Positions 16,321-25,335 of a stretch of 64,000 bases of DNA are shown piece by piece. This DNA comes from Firm-04 sp045591925. Lineage in GTDB: Bacteria > Bacillota > Clostridia > Oscillospirales > Ruminococcaceae. The translations under genes and the position numbers were made by a program. Each line of letters begins with the position of its first letter. Position 1 is the first letter of the stretch. A model generated the notes under the pieces. That model saw only the letters and a list, made by a program, of their open reading frames with translations. It was not told the DNA's origin and searched no databases. The stretch covers positions 96,558 to 160,557 of the forward strand of contig JAZNTW010000017.1 in the NCBI GenBank assembly GCA_045591925.1, in the 5' to 3' direction.

Positions 16321-18144
16321 TCAGAAGTGTGCCCCCTGATACGTGCTGTCATCCTCCTCGTCATCGAAATCATCATATTCCGAGTCGTCTGCGTGCTTGG
16401 CAGCATATTCGGAAGCATCCGCATCCTGCTCATCATCGAGCGAATCAATCGTCACATCATTGTCGTAATCGTCGTCAGCCGAATCTGCAAACTCGGAAAA
16501 TTCTTCTTCCGCAATCGGATCAGACTGCTGCTTTCCGAGCATGGAATCCTTCAGACCGGAAAATTTCTTCTTTACCGATGAGAAAAATTCGCCGGCGCGC
16601 TCTGTAAAGCTCGGTGCTTCGTCGAATGCTTCCTCGTCATATTCATATTCATCAGCGGATTTTGCGGCGGCTGCCGGTGCTTCGGCGTGATCGTCTTCAT
16701 CGGCATAGTCAAGGTTATCATAGTCAATATGAACCTCGAACTTATCCTCTTTTACTTGTGCAGCAGCTTTATCATCCGTGTCATCGTCATCATATTCGAT
16801 CTCGTACTCGTCATCGTCCTCGTACTCGTCGTCTTCGTATTCGTCGTCATCCTCGTATTCGTCGTCATCCTCGTATTCGTCATCATCCTCGTATTCGTCA
16901 TCATCCTCGTATTCGTCGTCATCCTCGTATTCGTCGTCATCCTCGTATTCGTCATCTTCCTCGTACTCGTCATCATCTTCGTACTCGTCGTCATCCTCGT
17001 ATTCGTCATCGTCCTCGTACTCGTCGTCATCCTCGTACTCATCATCGCCGTCCTCTGCAAGCGATGCGTCTACGATGGCATTGAATTTTGCGTCTGCTTC
17101 ACGCTTGATGCGCTGTGCTTTTTCGAGCTTCTCGTCAGCTTCCGCATTCTCGTCCTCTGCGGTATCCTGCTGCATTTCCGCATTCGGCTGTTCGCTCTGC
17201 TCGGTCTCACGAATCAGATATACGGGGCGGTGCTTGACCTCAAGATAGGTCTTGCCGAGATACAAGCCCAAAATACCGGTGCAGAATACCTGCAAGCCGC
17301 CGAAGAATATGACACAGCAGGTTGTTGTCGCATAGCCAAGTGGATCACCGCCGAACGCAAGCCGCTTCACGACCGTAAAGAGCAGCAGAATCAAGCCGAT
17401 CAGGCAGGAGATAAAACCGATGATCGCCGTTGCGGTCAGCGGTGCGGTCGAAAAGCCGATGATGCCCTCCAGCGAATACCGGAACAGTCCCCAGAAGCTC
17501 CATGCGCTTGTACCGGCGGCGCGCTCTACATTTTCATATTCCAGATATTTGACGCGGAAGCCGACCCATGAGAAGATTCCCTTGGAGAACCGGTTGTATT
17601 CGCTCATGGACAGTACAGCGTCAACCATTTGTCTGGTCATAAACCGGAAATCCTGTGCGCCGTCCACGATCTCGGTCTGCGAGATGCGGTTCATGATTTT
17701 ATAGAACAATCTTGCAAACCACGAGCGAATCTTGGATTCACCATCGCGGCTCACTCTGCGCGTGGTAGCACAATCGTATTCACCGCTTGCCACTGCCTCA
17801 TACATTTCCGGCAAGAACTTCGGCGGATGCTGCAAATCGGCGTCCATGACGACACAGTAATCACCCTTTGCATTGGAAAGACCGGCGTAAATGCCCGCCT
17901 CCTTGCCAAAATTACGAGAGAACGAGATGTAGCGTACACGCTTGTCATATTTTGCCATGATTTGCAGAGAGCGCAGCGTGCGGTCTTTGGAACCGTCGTC
18001 AATAAAAAGGTATTCAAACTCCAGTTCGGGATGATCTGCCTGCATAGAGGCAGAAATCTTGGTAATCTCTTTATAGAACATCGGCAGGACTTCCTGCTCG
18101 TTATAGCATGGTACAATGACTGAAATCAGCTTTTTTTCTTCCAC
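16321..18144 (-). CDS. GT2 glycosyltransferase (DPM1/GtrB-like) with long acidic tail
   Basis: 607 aa from GTG 18144 (GGAGG 6 bp upstream). Residues 1 to about 300 are a complete polyprenyl-phosphate glycosyltransferase: 'SVIVPCYNEQEVL', 'DDGSKDRT', 'DADLQHPP' and two C-terminal membrane segments (about 235-260 and 270-298). Residue 300 onward is extra: a charged linker, a DDEYED repeat (about 367-449) and a further acidic region to the end. Family members usually stop near 310-340 aa. The likely role is attaching sugar to undecaprenyl phosphate for surface glycosylation; the tail's job is unknown. Own promoter candidate at 18207-18235. Confidence 0.85.
   Translation of the reverse strand: MEEKKLISVIVPCYNEQEVLPMFYKEITKISASMQADHPELEFEYLFIDDGSKDRTLRSLQIMAKYDKRVRYISFSRNFGKEAGIYAGLSNAKGDYCVVMDADLQHPPKFLPEMYEAVASGEYDCATTRRVSRDGESKIRSWFARLFYKIMNRISQTEIVDGAQDFRFMTRQMVDAVLSMSEYNRFSKGIFSWVGFRVKYLEYENVERAAGTSAWSFWGLFRYSLEGIIGFSTAPLTATAIIGFISCLIGLILLLFTVVKRLAFGGDPLGYATTTCCVIFFGGLQVFCTGILGLYLGKTYLEVKHRPVYLIRETEQSEQPNAEMQQDTAEDENAEADEKLEKAQRIKREADAKFNAIVDASLAEDGDDEYEDDDEYEDDDEYEDDDEYEDDDEYEEDDEYEDDDEYEDDDEYEDDDEYEDDDEYEDDDEYEDDDEYEDDEYEDDDEYEIEYDDDDTDDKAAAQVKEDKFEVHIDYDNLDYADEDDHAEAPAAAAKSADEYEYDEEAFDEAPSFTERAGEFFSSVKKKFSGLKDSMLGKQQSDPIAEEEFSEFADSADDDYDNDVTIDSLDDEQDADASEYAAKHADDSEYDDFDDEEDDSTYQGAHF
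16797..17046 (-). repeat. 18-bp coding minisatellite (DDEYED array)
   Basis: About 14 tandem copies of an 18-bp unit encoding Asp-Asp-Glu-Tyr-Glu-Asp. Unit length is a multiple of three, so gain or loss keeps frame. Third-position differences among units show partial divergence; one unit is shortened by a codon. Confidence 0.85.
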
Positions 18145-18206
18145 GTTGTTCCTCCAATCAGGACTGCACGGCAGCAGCCGCGAGTTCGCATAATCATACA
18201 CTATAT

Positions 18207-18235
18207 ATTATACTCTATACGTCAAAAAAAAGCAA
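18207..18235 (-). promoter_or_regulatory. Sigma-A-type promoter for the acidic-tailed glycosyltransferase
   Basis: Minus strand: TTGCTT (18230-18235), 17 bp spacer, TATAAT (18207-18212), about 60 bp before the GTG start. It may drive the long downstream operon. Confidence 0.5.
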
Positions 18236-18329
18236 GGGGGAAAACCAAAATAAAATGCAGAAAATGCCCCTCTGATTCCAAAGAATTTACGTCAAACTGC
18301 GAGAACAGGATGCCCGTCTGATTTGACGG

Positions 18330-18380
18330 AAAAAAACGGACTGCCTCCCATGGAGATATTCCATCAGAGACAGTCTGTTG
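18330..18380 (-). terminator. Intrinsic terminator of the second glycosyltransferase
   Basis: Minus strand hairpin with ACAGACTG...CAGTCCGT arms and an inner ATGGA/TCCAT stem, followed by seven T. It lies just after the stop at 18387. Confidence 0.75.
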
Positions 18381-18386
18381 TATTGT

Positions 18387-19370
18387 TTATTCAGATTCCG
18401 CAGAGGTGGATGCTGCATCGTTCAGATACTTCGCAATAATATAGCGCGGACGCTGCTTGACCTCTGCATAAATTTTCCCGATATATTCTCCGATAATACC
18501 GAGTGCCAGAAGCTGCAAGCCGCCGATCAGCCAGATGGAACACATGGTGCTCGACCAGCCAAGCTCGGAATGACCCGTCAGCTTCACGATAAACGCCCAG
18601 ATAAACGCCGCCGTGCTCAGTATGAACATCAGAAGACCGATGCTTGTAATCATCCGAAGCGGCTTGTTGCTGAACGAGGTGATGCCGTTGATTGCAAAGG
18701 CGAGCATCTTTTTCAGCGGATATTTGCTTTCGCCTGCAAAACGCTCTGCACGTTCATAGTACACATTGCAGCTCTGGAAGCCAATCAGCGGCACCATGCC
18801 GCGCAGAAACAGATTGACCTCGCGGAAATTCGAAAGTTCCTGTAACACGCGCCGGCTCATCAAACGGAAATCTGCATGATTGTATACCACATCCGCGCCC
18901 ATTGCAGACATGAATTTATAGAAGCCCTCGGCGGTGAATTTTTTGAAAAAGGTATCGGTATCACGCGCGCTCCGCACACCGTAAACGACCTGATTGCCCT
19001 CATAATATTTCGCAACCATTTCGTCAATCGCGTTGATATCGTCCTGCAAATCGGCGTCCATAGAGATCGCCATATCGCACTGGTCTTTGACGGTCATCAA
19101 GCCTGCAAGAACGGCGTTCTGATGACCGGCATTGTGTGCCAGATTGATCCCTGAAAAAAACGAAGGCGATTGCGTATGGAGCTCCGTGATCATCTCCCAT
19201 GTCCGATCCTTTGAGCCATCATTGATAAATACGATCCGGCTGTCCTTGGAAATCATCTTTTTTTCCAGCAGATTCATATATTTATCCTGAAGGCGCTTGG
19301 CGGTTTCTTGCAGAACCGCTTCCTCATTATAGCAGGGAATAACCATATAGAGCGTCTCTGCTGCGTGCAT
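18387..19370 (-). CDS. GT2 glycosyltransferase (GtrB/DPM1-like)
   Basis: 327 aa, standard length. 'MVIPCYNEEAVL', 'INDGSKDRT', D-x-D as 'MDADLQDD' (near 104-111), 'DFRLMSRR', then two membrane helices (about 240-265 and 278-300). It probably transfers a sugar from a nucleotide sugar to undecaprenyl phosphate. AAAGGAG precedes ATG 19370. It is 38 bp downstream of the LRR gene and ends at a strong terminator, so it closes that operon. Confidence 0.9.
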   Translation of the reverse strand: MHAAETLYMVIPCYNEEAVLQETAKRLQDKYMNLLEKKMISKDSRIVFINDGSKDRTWEMITELHTQSPSFFSGINLAHNAGHQNAVLAGLMTVKDQCDMAISMDADLQDDINAIDEMVAKYYEGNQVVYGVRSARDTDTFFKKFTAEGFYKFMSAMGADVVYNHADFRLMSRRVLQELSNFREVNLFLRGMVPLIGFQSCNVYYERAERFAGESKYPLKKMLAFAINGITSFSNKPLRMITSIGLLMFILSTAAFIWAFIVKLTGHSELGWSSTMCSIWLIGGLQLLALGIIGEYIGKIYAEVKQRPRYIIAKYLNDAASTSAESE

Positions 19371-19408
19371 GGTTCACGATCTCCTTTCCATCTGTCGAAA
19401 AATAATTT

Positions 19409-21157
19409 TTACTCCGCGTCTGCCGGAGAGTCCGCGTCTGCCGGAGACTCTGCGTCTGCCGGAGACTCTGCGTCTGCCGGAGACTCCGCGTCTGCCGGAG
19501 ACTCTGCGTCTGCCGGAGACTCTGCGTCTGCCGGAGACTTCGCGTCTGCCGATGACTCCAAATCGGTCGGCTCCTCTGTATCTGCATCTGCATCCTCTGT
19601 GGAAATGCCGTAGCTTCTGTCGTAGGGGTCTTCTTCATCGTCATCCTCAAGAATGCTGGTGTAATTCGGCTCATTGATCTGTTCCGCTGCTTCTGCGCTT
19701 GCAGAATCTTCCTCGGACGCTGTGTTTTTGCTGCGCTTTTTCATCACGATCAGAGAAACAATGACCAGAAGAACGATGACGCCGATGATGATGCCCATGA
19801 TGGCATTTTGACTCAGACCGATTTGCTTGAATGCAACGCCGTTTGCTTCGGCATATGCTTTTGCTTGGGATTCCGGACCGCCCTCAAGCAGGAAGCCGGA
19901 TTGCAGAATTGTTTGCAGCGAACCATCCTCGCCGGAGCTGGTTGACTGGTAGCCGATGGCATGATCACCGATTTCCGTAACGGAATTCGGCAGACGGAGC
20001 GATTCCAGACCCGTGCAGCCAAAGAACGCCCAGCCGTCAATCTTGGTGACGGAATCCGGAATGGTAAGCTCCGTTAAGCTCTCGCAGTTATAGAAGGCGC
20101 TTTCGCCAATGGAAGTGACATTGTTTGAGAACTGGAACTTGCTCAGGTTGATACAGCCAGCAAACAGGCCGACCGGAATTTCTTTGATGCCGCGCGGAAG
20201 TGTGATTTCCGTCAGATTCTGACATTCCGAGAAAACGCCCTCGCCCAGTGCAGTCAGATTATCCGGCAATACTACGCTTTTGAGCTTGACTGCGCCGGAA
20301 AATGCACATGGCGCAATCGTTTTGATGTCCTTGGAGACGGTGTAAACCTCCTCCTCCAGACCGGCAGGATATGCAAGCAGACGCGTTCCGTTTGCCGATG
20401 TCAGCGCGCCGGCGTCGTCAACCGTATATGCGGGATTGTCCGGATTCACGGTAAAGCTCTGGATGCCGATACAGGAAACGATCGCAAGGTCAGCGATTTC
20501 CTGAACCGAAGCCGGTATATGCAGTTCTCTCAACGAATAGCAATAGGAGATGCTCTGCGCCTCGATGATTTCAACTTCCTCCGGAATGTTGATTTCTTCC
20601 AGCGCAATATCATAGTAAAAGGCAGCTTCCGGAATCTTTTTCAGATGCGCCGGCAGCTTGATGCTTTGGAGCGCATAGCAGTTTGCAAAGGCGTAAATGC
20701 CGATATCGGTTACGGAATCCGGAATTTCCAGCGATTCCAGTGCAAGGCAGAAATAGAATGCACCTGCTGCAATTTCGGTTATGGTATCGGGAATCGTTAC
20801 GGATTTCAGCTCCGTACACTGGCTGAATGCACCCTCGTCGATGCGGACGATTTTCTCGCCCTCTGCTTCCTTCGGAATTTTCACCTCGGTTGCGGTCTTA
20901 TCGACATAATTGACGGCTGCACCGCCGGATTCGAGCTTTCGGTAGCCAATCTGATCGACAATAAAGGTATTCTCGTCGGTGATCACCTCATCCGATTCGG
21001 CAGCATCATCCGCAGTTTCTTCTGCGAGTGTTTCCGTATTGGCTGCTGCGTCGTCAGTCTCATTTTCGGCAGCGGCAGGGAAGCCTGCGTTCAAAGTGAA
21101 AAACATTGCAAGACCGCAGCAAAATGACAGCAGTCGCTTATTCCAATTACGCTTCAT
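19409..21157 (-). CDS. BspA-type leucine-rich-repeat surface protein with SPADAE tail
   Basis: 582 aa from ATG 21157. Signal-like hydrophobic N-terminus (about 8-30), Thr/Glu/Ala-rich spacer, then about 11 BspA/TpLRR repeats of the 'aF..C..L..v.iPdsvt.I' type (about 95-430). A single transmembrane helix follows (about 468-490), so the repeats face outside. The cytoplasmic end is acidic and finishes in a SPADAE array. The start overlaps the end of the upstream LRR gene by 11 bp, so translation is coupled. LRRs of this kind mediate adhesion; the ligand is unknown. Confidence 0.87.
   Translation of the reverse strand: MKRNWNKRLLSFCCGLAMFFTLNAGFPAAAENETDDAAANTETLAEETADDAAESDEVITDENTFIVDQIGYRKLESGGAAVNYVDKTATEVKIPKEAEGEKIVRIDEGAFSQCTELKSVTIPDTITEIAAGAFYFCLALESLEIPDSVTDIGIYAFANCYALQSIKLPAHLKKIPEAAFYYDIALEEINIPEEVEIIEAQSISYCYSLRELHIPASVQEIADLAIVSCIGIQSFTVNPDNPAYTVDDAGALTSANGTRLLAYPAGLEEEVYTVSKDIKTIAPCAFSGAVKLKSVVLPDNLTALGEGVFSECQNLTEITLPRGIKEIPVGLFAGCINLSKFQFSNNVTSIGESAFYNCESLTELTIPDSVTKIDGWAFFGCTGLESLRLPNSVTEIGDHAIGYQSTSSGEDGSLQTILQSGFLLEGGPESQAKAYAEANGVAFKQIGLSQNAIMGIIIGVIVLLVIVSLIVMKKRSKNTASEEDSASAEAAEQINEPNYTSILEDDDEEDPYDRSYGISTEDADADTEEPTDLESSADAKSPADAESPADAESPADAESPADAESPADAESPADADSPADAE
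19412..19555 (-). repeat. 18-bp coding minisatellite (SPADAE array)
   Basis: Eight tandem 18-bp units encoding Ser-Pro-Ala-Asp-Ala-Glu or close variants at the extreme C-terminus; the stop codon follows the last unit directly. Units are nearly identical, suggesting recent expansion. Confidence 0.9.
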
Positions 21158-22478
21158 CTTCGGTTGTTTCCTCCTCTGGTTCTGTGCTTTCGGTTGCTTC
21201 TTCGGTTTCCTCCGATTCCGCATTTTCTGTTGCTTCGTCAAGTATCAGCGACACGGTATTTTCATCGGCTTCTTCCGTCTCCTGCGAGCCGGATTTTTTC
21301 TTTTTTCCGGAGAACGCAGCGGCAGCAAGAATGCCGAGAATTGCCGCACCGCATACGGAAATACCGATGATTTTGACAAGACTGCCGGATTTCTCCTCCT
21401 CGGCAGCGTCATCTGCTGTGCTGCTTTCGTTTTGTTTATTGTTCTCGACGATTGCGGCATCGGTATCCAGTGCTTCAAATTTGAATGTATTTTCAAACTC
21501 AAAGCCCTCGGTATAGGACTGCGCACCGGTATTCCGATATCCATATACAATAAAGTCATCCTTGGAAAACAGTTTGCCCTCACGCGTGACATCCCAGCCG
21601 ACTGCGTTATAGCCGATGGTCGTTACGGTTCGCGGAATGGTGATGCTCTTCATCGGGGTAGAGATGAACGCCTGCTCTCCGATTGTCGTCAGCGTTTCCG
21701 GTAGCGTTACGGAGGTCAGCAGTGTTGAAGAAAATGCCGCCGAACCGATGGTTTGCAGGTGATCCGGAAATGTAACGGTTCTCAGATTTTTACAGCTGTT
21801 AAAGCAAAAATCCGAAATCTCCGTGATTTTCTCTGGAATAACAACCTCCGTCAAGCCGATACAGTCTGCAAATGCTGCTTTTCCGATGTATTCAAGATTT
21901 TCATGGAACTTGACTGCGGTGAGCGAGCCGCACTCTGCAAATGCACCGTGACCGATTGCAAGCACCTCGTCCGGAACCGTATATTCCGTTGGCTTCTGAC
22001 CGACCGGATAGCGCAGCAGGGTTTGCCCCTCATCGGCATAAAGCACACCGTCTTTCGCTTCAAAATCGGTGTTGCCCTCGTCAACGACATATTCCATGAC
22101 ATTCGGACAGCCGACAAAGGTATATACACCAAGCTCGGTCACTGTCTCCGGAATGATGAACTTTGTCGCTTCGGCAATGCTGGTGAATGCGCCGTCACCG
22201 AGTGAAACGACCGTCAGATCGTCAATCTCTGATGGGATGGCGATTTCAGTCTCACTGCCGGTGTATTGTTCGATGCGCGCTGCTTTTTGTGTTTCATCCG
22301 ATTCGCGTACCAGAATCGAGTAGACGTAGTCTCCGCTGGTATAGGTTTGGACTTCCACTGCCTCGTAGTCGTCATCGGCAGCGCCTTCTTCGGCAAAGCA
22401 TACCGTCGAAGCAGAGAACAGTGTAGCAAGTACGGCGGTAACGGCAGCGCCGCCGCGCAGGAACGCCTGAATTTTCAT
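21147..22478 (-). CDS. BspA-type leucine-rich-repeat surface protein
   Basis: 443 aa from ATG 22478 (GAGGGAG upstream). Signal peptide (about 1-28, ending near VCFA-EEG), about eight BspA-type LRRs ('GAFAECGSLTAVKF', 'AAFADCIGLTEVVIP' and similar), a linker, a transmembrane helix (KIIGISVCGAAILGILAAAA), then a basic stop-transfer and a Glu-rich tail. Same architecture as the downstream LRR protein, so the two look like duplicates. Both are probably expressed from the promoter at 22647. Confidence 0.87.
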   Translation of the reverse strand: MKIQAFLRGGAAVTAVLATLFSASTVCFAEEGAADDDYEAVEVQTYTSGDYVYSILVRESDETQKAARIEQYTGSETEIAIPSEIDDLTVVSLGDGAFTSIAEATKFIIPETVTELGVYTFVGCPNVMEYVVDEGNTDFEAKDGVLYADEGQTLLRYPVGQKPTEYTVPDEVLAIGHGAFAECGSLTAVKFHENLEYIGKAAFADCIGLTEVVIPEKITEISDFCFNSCKNLRTVTFPDHLQTIGSAAFSSTLLTSVTLPETLTTIGEQAFISTPMKSITIPRTVTTIGYNAVGWDVTREGKLFSKDDFIVYGYRNTGAQSYTEGFEFENTFKFEALDTDAAIVENNKQNESSTADDAAEEEKSGSLVKIIGISVCGAAILGILAAAAFSGKKKKSGSQETEEADENTVSLILDEATENAESEETEEATESTEPEEETTEDEA

Positions 22479-22526
22479 ATTCGGAATACTCCCTCTCAAA
22501 TGGATTCTTCTGCTGATCGCAAGGCG

Positions 22527-22562
22527 AAAACAGGGCAGAAACGAGAACTGTTTCTGCCCTGT
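22527..22562 (-). terminator. Strong hairpin in the LRR leader (terminator or attenuator)
   Basis: Minus strand ACAGGGCAGAAAC / GTTTCTGCCCTGT, 13 bp stem, followed by three more U. It is 139 bp beyond the DUF1015 stop but downstream of a promoter at 22647-22675, so LRR transcripts must cross it. It could attenuate LRR expression as well as end DUF1015 transcription. Confidence 0.65.
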
Positions 22563-22646
22563 CGGATTCGTTATATGCTGTTGCAGGCAGGCGGTATATG
22601 GCTTCACCGGGATTTTCATATCTCCGGCGAAACACACCGCAATGCC

Positions 22647-22675
22647 ATTATAACACATCTTTTCACAAATTGCAA
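22647..22675 (-). promoter_or_regulatory. Promoter for the LRR/glycosyltransferase operon
   Basis: Minus strand: TTGCAA (22670-22675), 17 bp spacer ending in TGT (TG-n extension), TATAAT (22647-22652). It leaves a leader of about 160 nt before ATG 22478. Confidence 0.65.
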
Positions 22676-22700
22676 GCAAAATGCGGCTTTCACAAAATTC

Positions 22701-23957
22701 TCAGATTTCTGCCACAATTCGGCGTGCTTCCATATAGAAGCGCTTGTCGGCGGCATGACCCATGGAGAACGTCTTTCGCGGAAGTGCGCCGTCCTTGATA
22801 ACGGTCGGGAACAACTCGGATTTCTGCATATCGGGCAGCAAAATACCGAGGCTGTTTGCTTCTGCGGCAAGGGTTTCCACAACATCCATACCGTGGATAT
22901 AGTCGATTTTTCCGCCGTTTTCGGTGAGCCAGCTGTCAAGGAAGCTCTGGACGCTGCCAACGGTCAGGTTGGAGGTCGGCTTGTGAATATAGTATACCTG
23001 CTTTTTGCCGCCGCAGATTACCGTAAATGCCTGCTCTGCGGTTTCATCTGTACGCAAATCAAGCGCTGCGGTCATATCGGCAAGCAGCTTCTCAGCATCA
23101 ATCTGATTGAGGATACGGTGAATCGCCTCGAATTCCAGCGCAGGGCTGTGCAGATTGACCAGCTCAACGAGTGCATAGCGCATCGGTGCATTTTCGGTAT
23201 CTGTCCCCGGATTTGCAGCTTTCCATTCCTCATAAAATGCCTTTGCAGTTGCAAGGGAGTGGTTGCCGTCGCCCATTGCATAGACCAGCGGATGCTCCGC
23301 ACCGGATTCCGTGCCGAGCGTCGTCAGTGCTTCCAGAATGCGCTCCTGTGCAGCCTGCGGAACGAGCCAGCCCTTGATAGAGCCGCCGCCCTGAATCAGG
23401 TCTGTATCATAGAGCAATTCCATGCCAGTCTTTTCTGCTTCCAGCGGCTCAATGACGGTTTTCTTTGTGTCATCAAGCAGGATCATGATATGCGGCAATT
23501 CCAGTGCAGCACCGCGGCGAATCCGGACGCGAGGGGGGATTCGCTCTGCAACCGTTGCTTCGGTCGCGCGTACCGGTGAAACAGAGCCTTTGCTATAATC
23601 ATATTGCTCCAAATCAATCTTGCCGATCAGACCTGCGCGCATTTTGCCGTCGCTCTGCATACGCTCAATATAGACCATTGCGTTCTTGTATTCCGTAAAC
23701 ACATTTGCAGAGAGATAGTCTTTCATCGACTGCTGAATGTTTCCGATACGCTCCATGACGTCCGAATCCTCCAGATAGACCTCCGGCAGAATCAGGCGAA
23801 GCGTGGATGCTTTTTCACCGACGATGCGCGCCGTTTCCGACCAATAAGCCGGTTCGCCGGTATACTGGTCACAGGCACAGACTGCCCATACCTCAGACAT
23901 ATTCTGCGGATTCGGCAGCAGAATGTTCGCTGCGCTGAATGCTGTTTTCTTGCTCAT
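22701..23957 (-). CDS. DUF1015 family protein
   Basis: 418 aa from ATG 23957, with AAAGGA 10 bp upstream; a TTG three codons earlier is too close to the SD. Landmarks recalled for DUF1015 are present: 'CDQYTGEPAYW' near the N-terminus, 'HPLVYAMGDGNHSLATAKAFYE' in the middle (the GDGNHS motif) and 'MRYALVELVNLHSPALEFEAIHR'. Soluble. The biochemical role is unknown in this family. It is divergently arranged with the Nudix gene. Confidence 0.85.
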   Translation of the reverse strand: MSKKTAFSAANILLPNPQNMSEVWAVCACDQYTGEPAYWSETARIVGEKASTLRLILPEVYLEDSDVMERIGNIQQSMKDYLSANVFTEYKNAMVYIERMQSDGKMRAGLIGKIDLEQYDYSKGSVSPVRATEATVAERIPPRVRIRRGAALELPHIMILLDDTKKTVIEPLEAEKTGMELLYDTDLIQGGGSIKGWLVPQAAQERILEALTTLGTESGAEHPLVYAMGDGNHSLATAKAFYEEWKAANPGTDTENAPMRYALVELVNLHSPALEFEAIHRILNQIDAEKLLADMTAALDLRTDETAEQAFTVICGGKKQVYYIHKPTSNLTVGSVQSFLDSWLTENGGKIDYIHGMDVVETLAAEANSLGILLPDMQKSELFPTVIKDGALPRKTFSMGHAADKRFYMEARRIVAEI

Positions 23958-24047
23958 ATTGATCAAATCCTTTCCTGAATCAAAAAGATATGCGGCAAAA
24001 AATCACCGCAATATTTTCCTAATATGTAAATTTCTGTCAAAAGGGTG

Positions 24048-24076
24048 TTTACAAATCCGTCTGTTTATGCTATAAT
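24048..24076 (+). promoter_or_regulatory. Strong promoter for the Nudix gene
   Basis: TTTACA (24048-24053), 17 bp spacer ending in TGC (extended -10), TATAAT (24071-24076), 47 bp before the start codon. Confidence 0.8.
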
Positions 24077-24123
24077 AATAAGTAACAATAATCCATTGCA
24101 AAACCAATGAAAGGAATTTTTGA

Positions 24124-24546
24124 ATGCTGCACGAAAAATCATGCGGCGCGATTGTGTACCGGCGATTTCATGGAAATATTGAAATTCTGCTGATCAAACA
24201 CATCAACAGCGGTCACTGGTCGTTTCCAAAGGGTCATGTAGAGGGTGATGAAACCGAGCTGGAAACTGCAAGGCGCGAAATCAAGGAGGAAACCGGACTG
24301 GATGTCATTTTAGATCAAACCTTTCGGGAGACTGTCTCCTATTCGCCCAAGCGGGATACACAGAAGATTGTCGTCTATTTTCTCGCGTTGGCACGCAACT
24401 CCGCGTTTGTGCCGCAGGAGGAGGAAATCGCGGAAATCCGCTGGGTGGACATCGTCCGCGCCACGCAGATGCTGACCTATGAAAACGACAAAACCATTGT
24501 CACCAAGGCACGCGCTGCAATCAAACAGAACAATCACAGTATGTGA
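24124..24546 (+). CDS. Nudix hydrolase, probable bis(5'-nucleosyl)-tetraphosphatase
   Basis: 140 aa. Complete Nudix box at 37-59 (G-HVEGD-E-TELETAR-REIKEETGL). The N-terminal 'KSCGAIVYRR' and 'WSFPKGHVEGDE' are typical of asymmetrical Ap4A hydrolases. The exact substrate is inferred. AAAGGA 8 bp before ATG 24124, its own promoter, and a terminator right after the stop show a monocistronic unit. Confidence 0.88.
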   Translation: MLHEKSCGAIVYRRFHGNIEILLIKHINSGHWSFPKGHVEGDETELETARREIKEETGLDVILDQTFRETVSYSPKRDTQKIVVYFLALARNSAFVPQEEEIAEIRWVDIVRATQMLTYENDKTIVTKARAAIKQNNHSM

Positions 24547-24553
24547 CATGGAA

Positions 24554-24579
24554 GGGAAAGCAATCGCTTTCCCTTTTTT
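24554..24579 (+). terminator. Intrinsic terminator of the Nudix gene
   Basis: GGGAAAGC / GCTTTCCC, 4 nt loop, followed by six T. Confidence 0.88.
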
Positions 24580-24606
24580 GTTTGCAGTTTTCATTCGGCA
24601 ATATCA

Positions 24607-25335
24607 TCATTTTCCGATTGCCGAACGCAGTGCGCGCAGCTCCTCGGTGGTCAGGTCGCGCCATTCACCGGGCTTGAGCATTCCGAGCTTGACCGGACCA
24701 ATCGAAATACGGCGCAGACGGGCAACCTCCAGTCCGACCGCATCGCACATACGGCGTACCTCGCGCTTCTTTCCCTCGTGGATCGTAACCATCAGTACCA
24801 CGCGGTTTGGCTCTTTTACTTGTGTGATGATATTTGCCGGCGCAGTGTGGAAGCCGTCATCCAAGGTAACGCCTGCCGACATCTGCGAGAGCTGTTCCTC
24901 GGAAACCGGCGGCCGAACCGTGACGCGGTAGGTCTTTGTGACCTCGCGGGATGGGTGCATGATGCCGTTTGCAAACGCACCGTCATTCGTAAACAGCAGC
25001 AGACCCTCGGAGTTTCTGTCGAGCCGTCCGACCGGATATACGCGCGTATCCACGCCCTCCAGCAGGTCGGTCACACAGCGTCTGCCTTGCTCGTCCGAAA
25101 GCGTGGTGACGTATCCGCGCGGCTTATTCAGCATAATATAGCGGAATTCCTTTTTTTTCGGAATATAAACCTGCTCGCCCATGACTGTAATCATGTCTGT
25201 TCGGCGTGCTTTGTCTCCGAGTGTAACCGGATGGCCGTTGCATTTCACCTTGCCGGCAGAAATCAGTGCTTCTGCCTTGCGGCGTGAACAATAACCGGCA
25301 TCCGAGAGTATTTTTTGAATTCTAATTTTTTCCAT
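24607..25335 (-). CDS. rluB: Ribosomal pseudouridine synthase, RsuA/RluB family
   Basis: 242 aa. N-terminal S4 domain ('RIQKILSDAGYCSRRKAEALI'-type, about 3-50), then the synthase core with 'YIMLNKPRGYVTT' and the catalytic Asp in 'YPVGRLDRNSEGLLLFTNDG'; the C-terminal 'GKKREVRRMCDAVG' is also typical. Likely modifies 23S rRNA; RluB versus RsuA/RluF cannot be separated with certainty. ATG 25335 has GGAG 6 bp upstream; the ATG two codons earlier touches the SD. It overlaps the end of the upstream lipoprotein gene. Confidence 0.88.
   Translation of the reverse strand: MEKIRIQKILSDAGYCSRRKAEALISAGKVKCNGHPVTLGDKARRTDMITVMGEQVYIPKKKEFRYIMLNKPRGYVTTLSDEQGRRCVTDLLEGVDTRVYPVGRLDRNSEGLLLFTNDGAFANGIMHPSREVTKTYRVTVRPPVSEEQLSQMSAGVTLDDGFHTAPANIITQVKEPNRVVLMVTIHEGKKREVRRMCDAVGLEVARLRRISIGPVKLGMLKPGEWRDLTTEELRALRSAIGK

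Noticed and set aside
16797..17046. Possible CRISPR array
   Set aside because: Units are contiguous 18-mers without spacers and encode a protein repeat.
16687..17571. Long plus-strand open frames rich in Val/Ile or Arg/His across the glycosyltransferase repeat region
   Set aside because: They are antisense to the DDEYED repeat, whose low-complexity codons keep several frames open; no SD or family resemblance.
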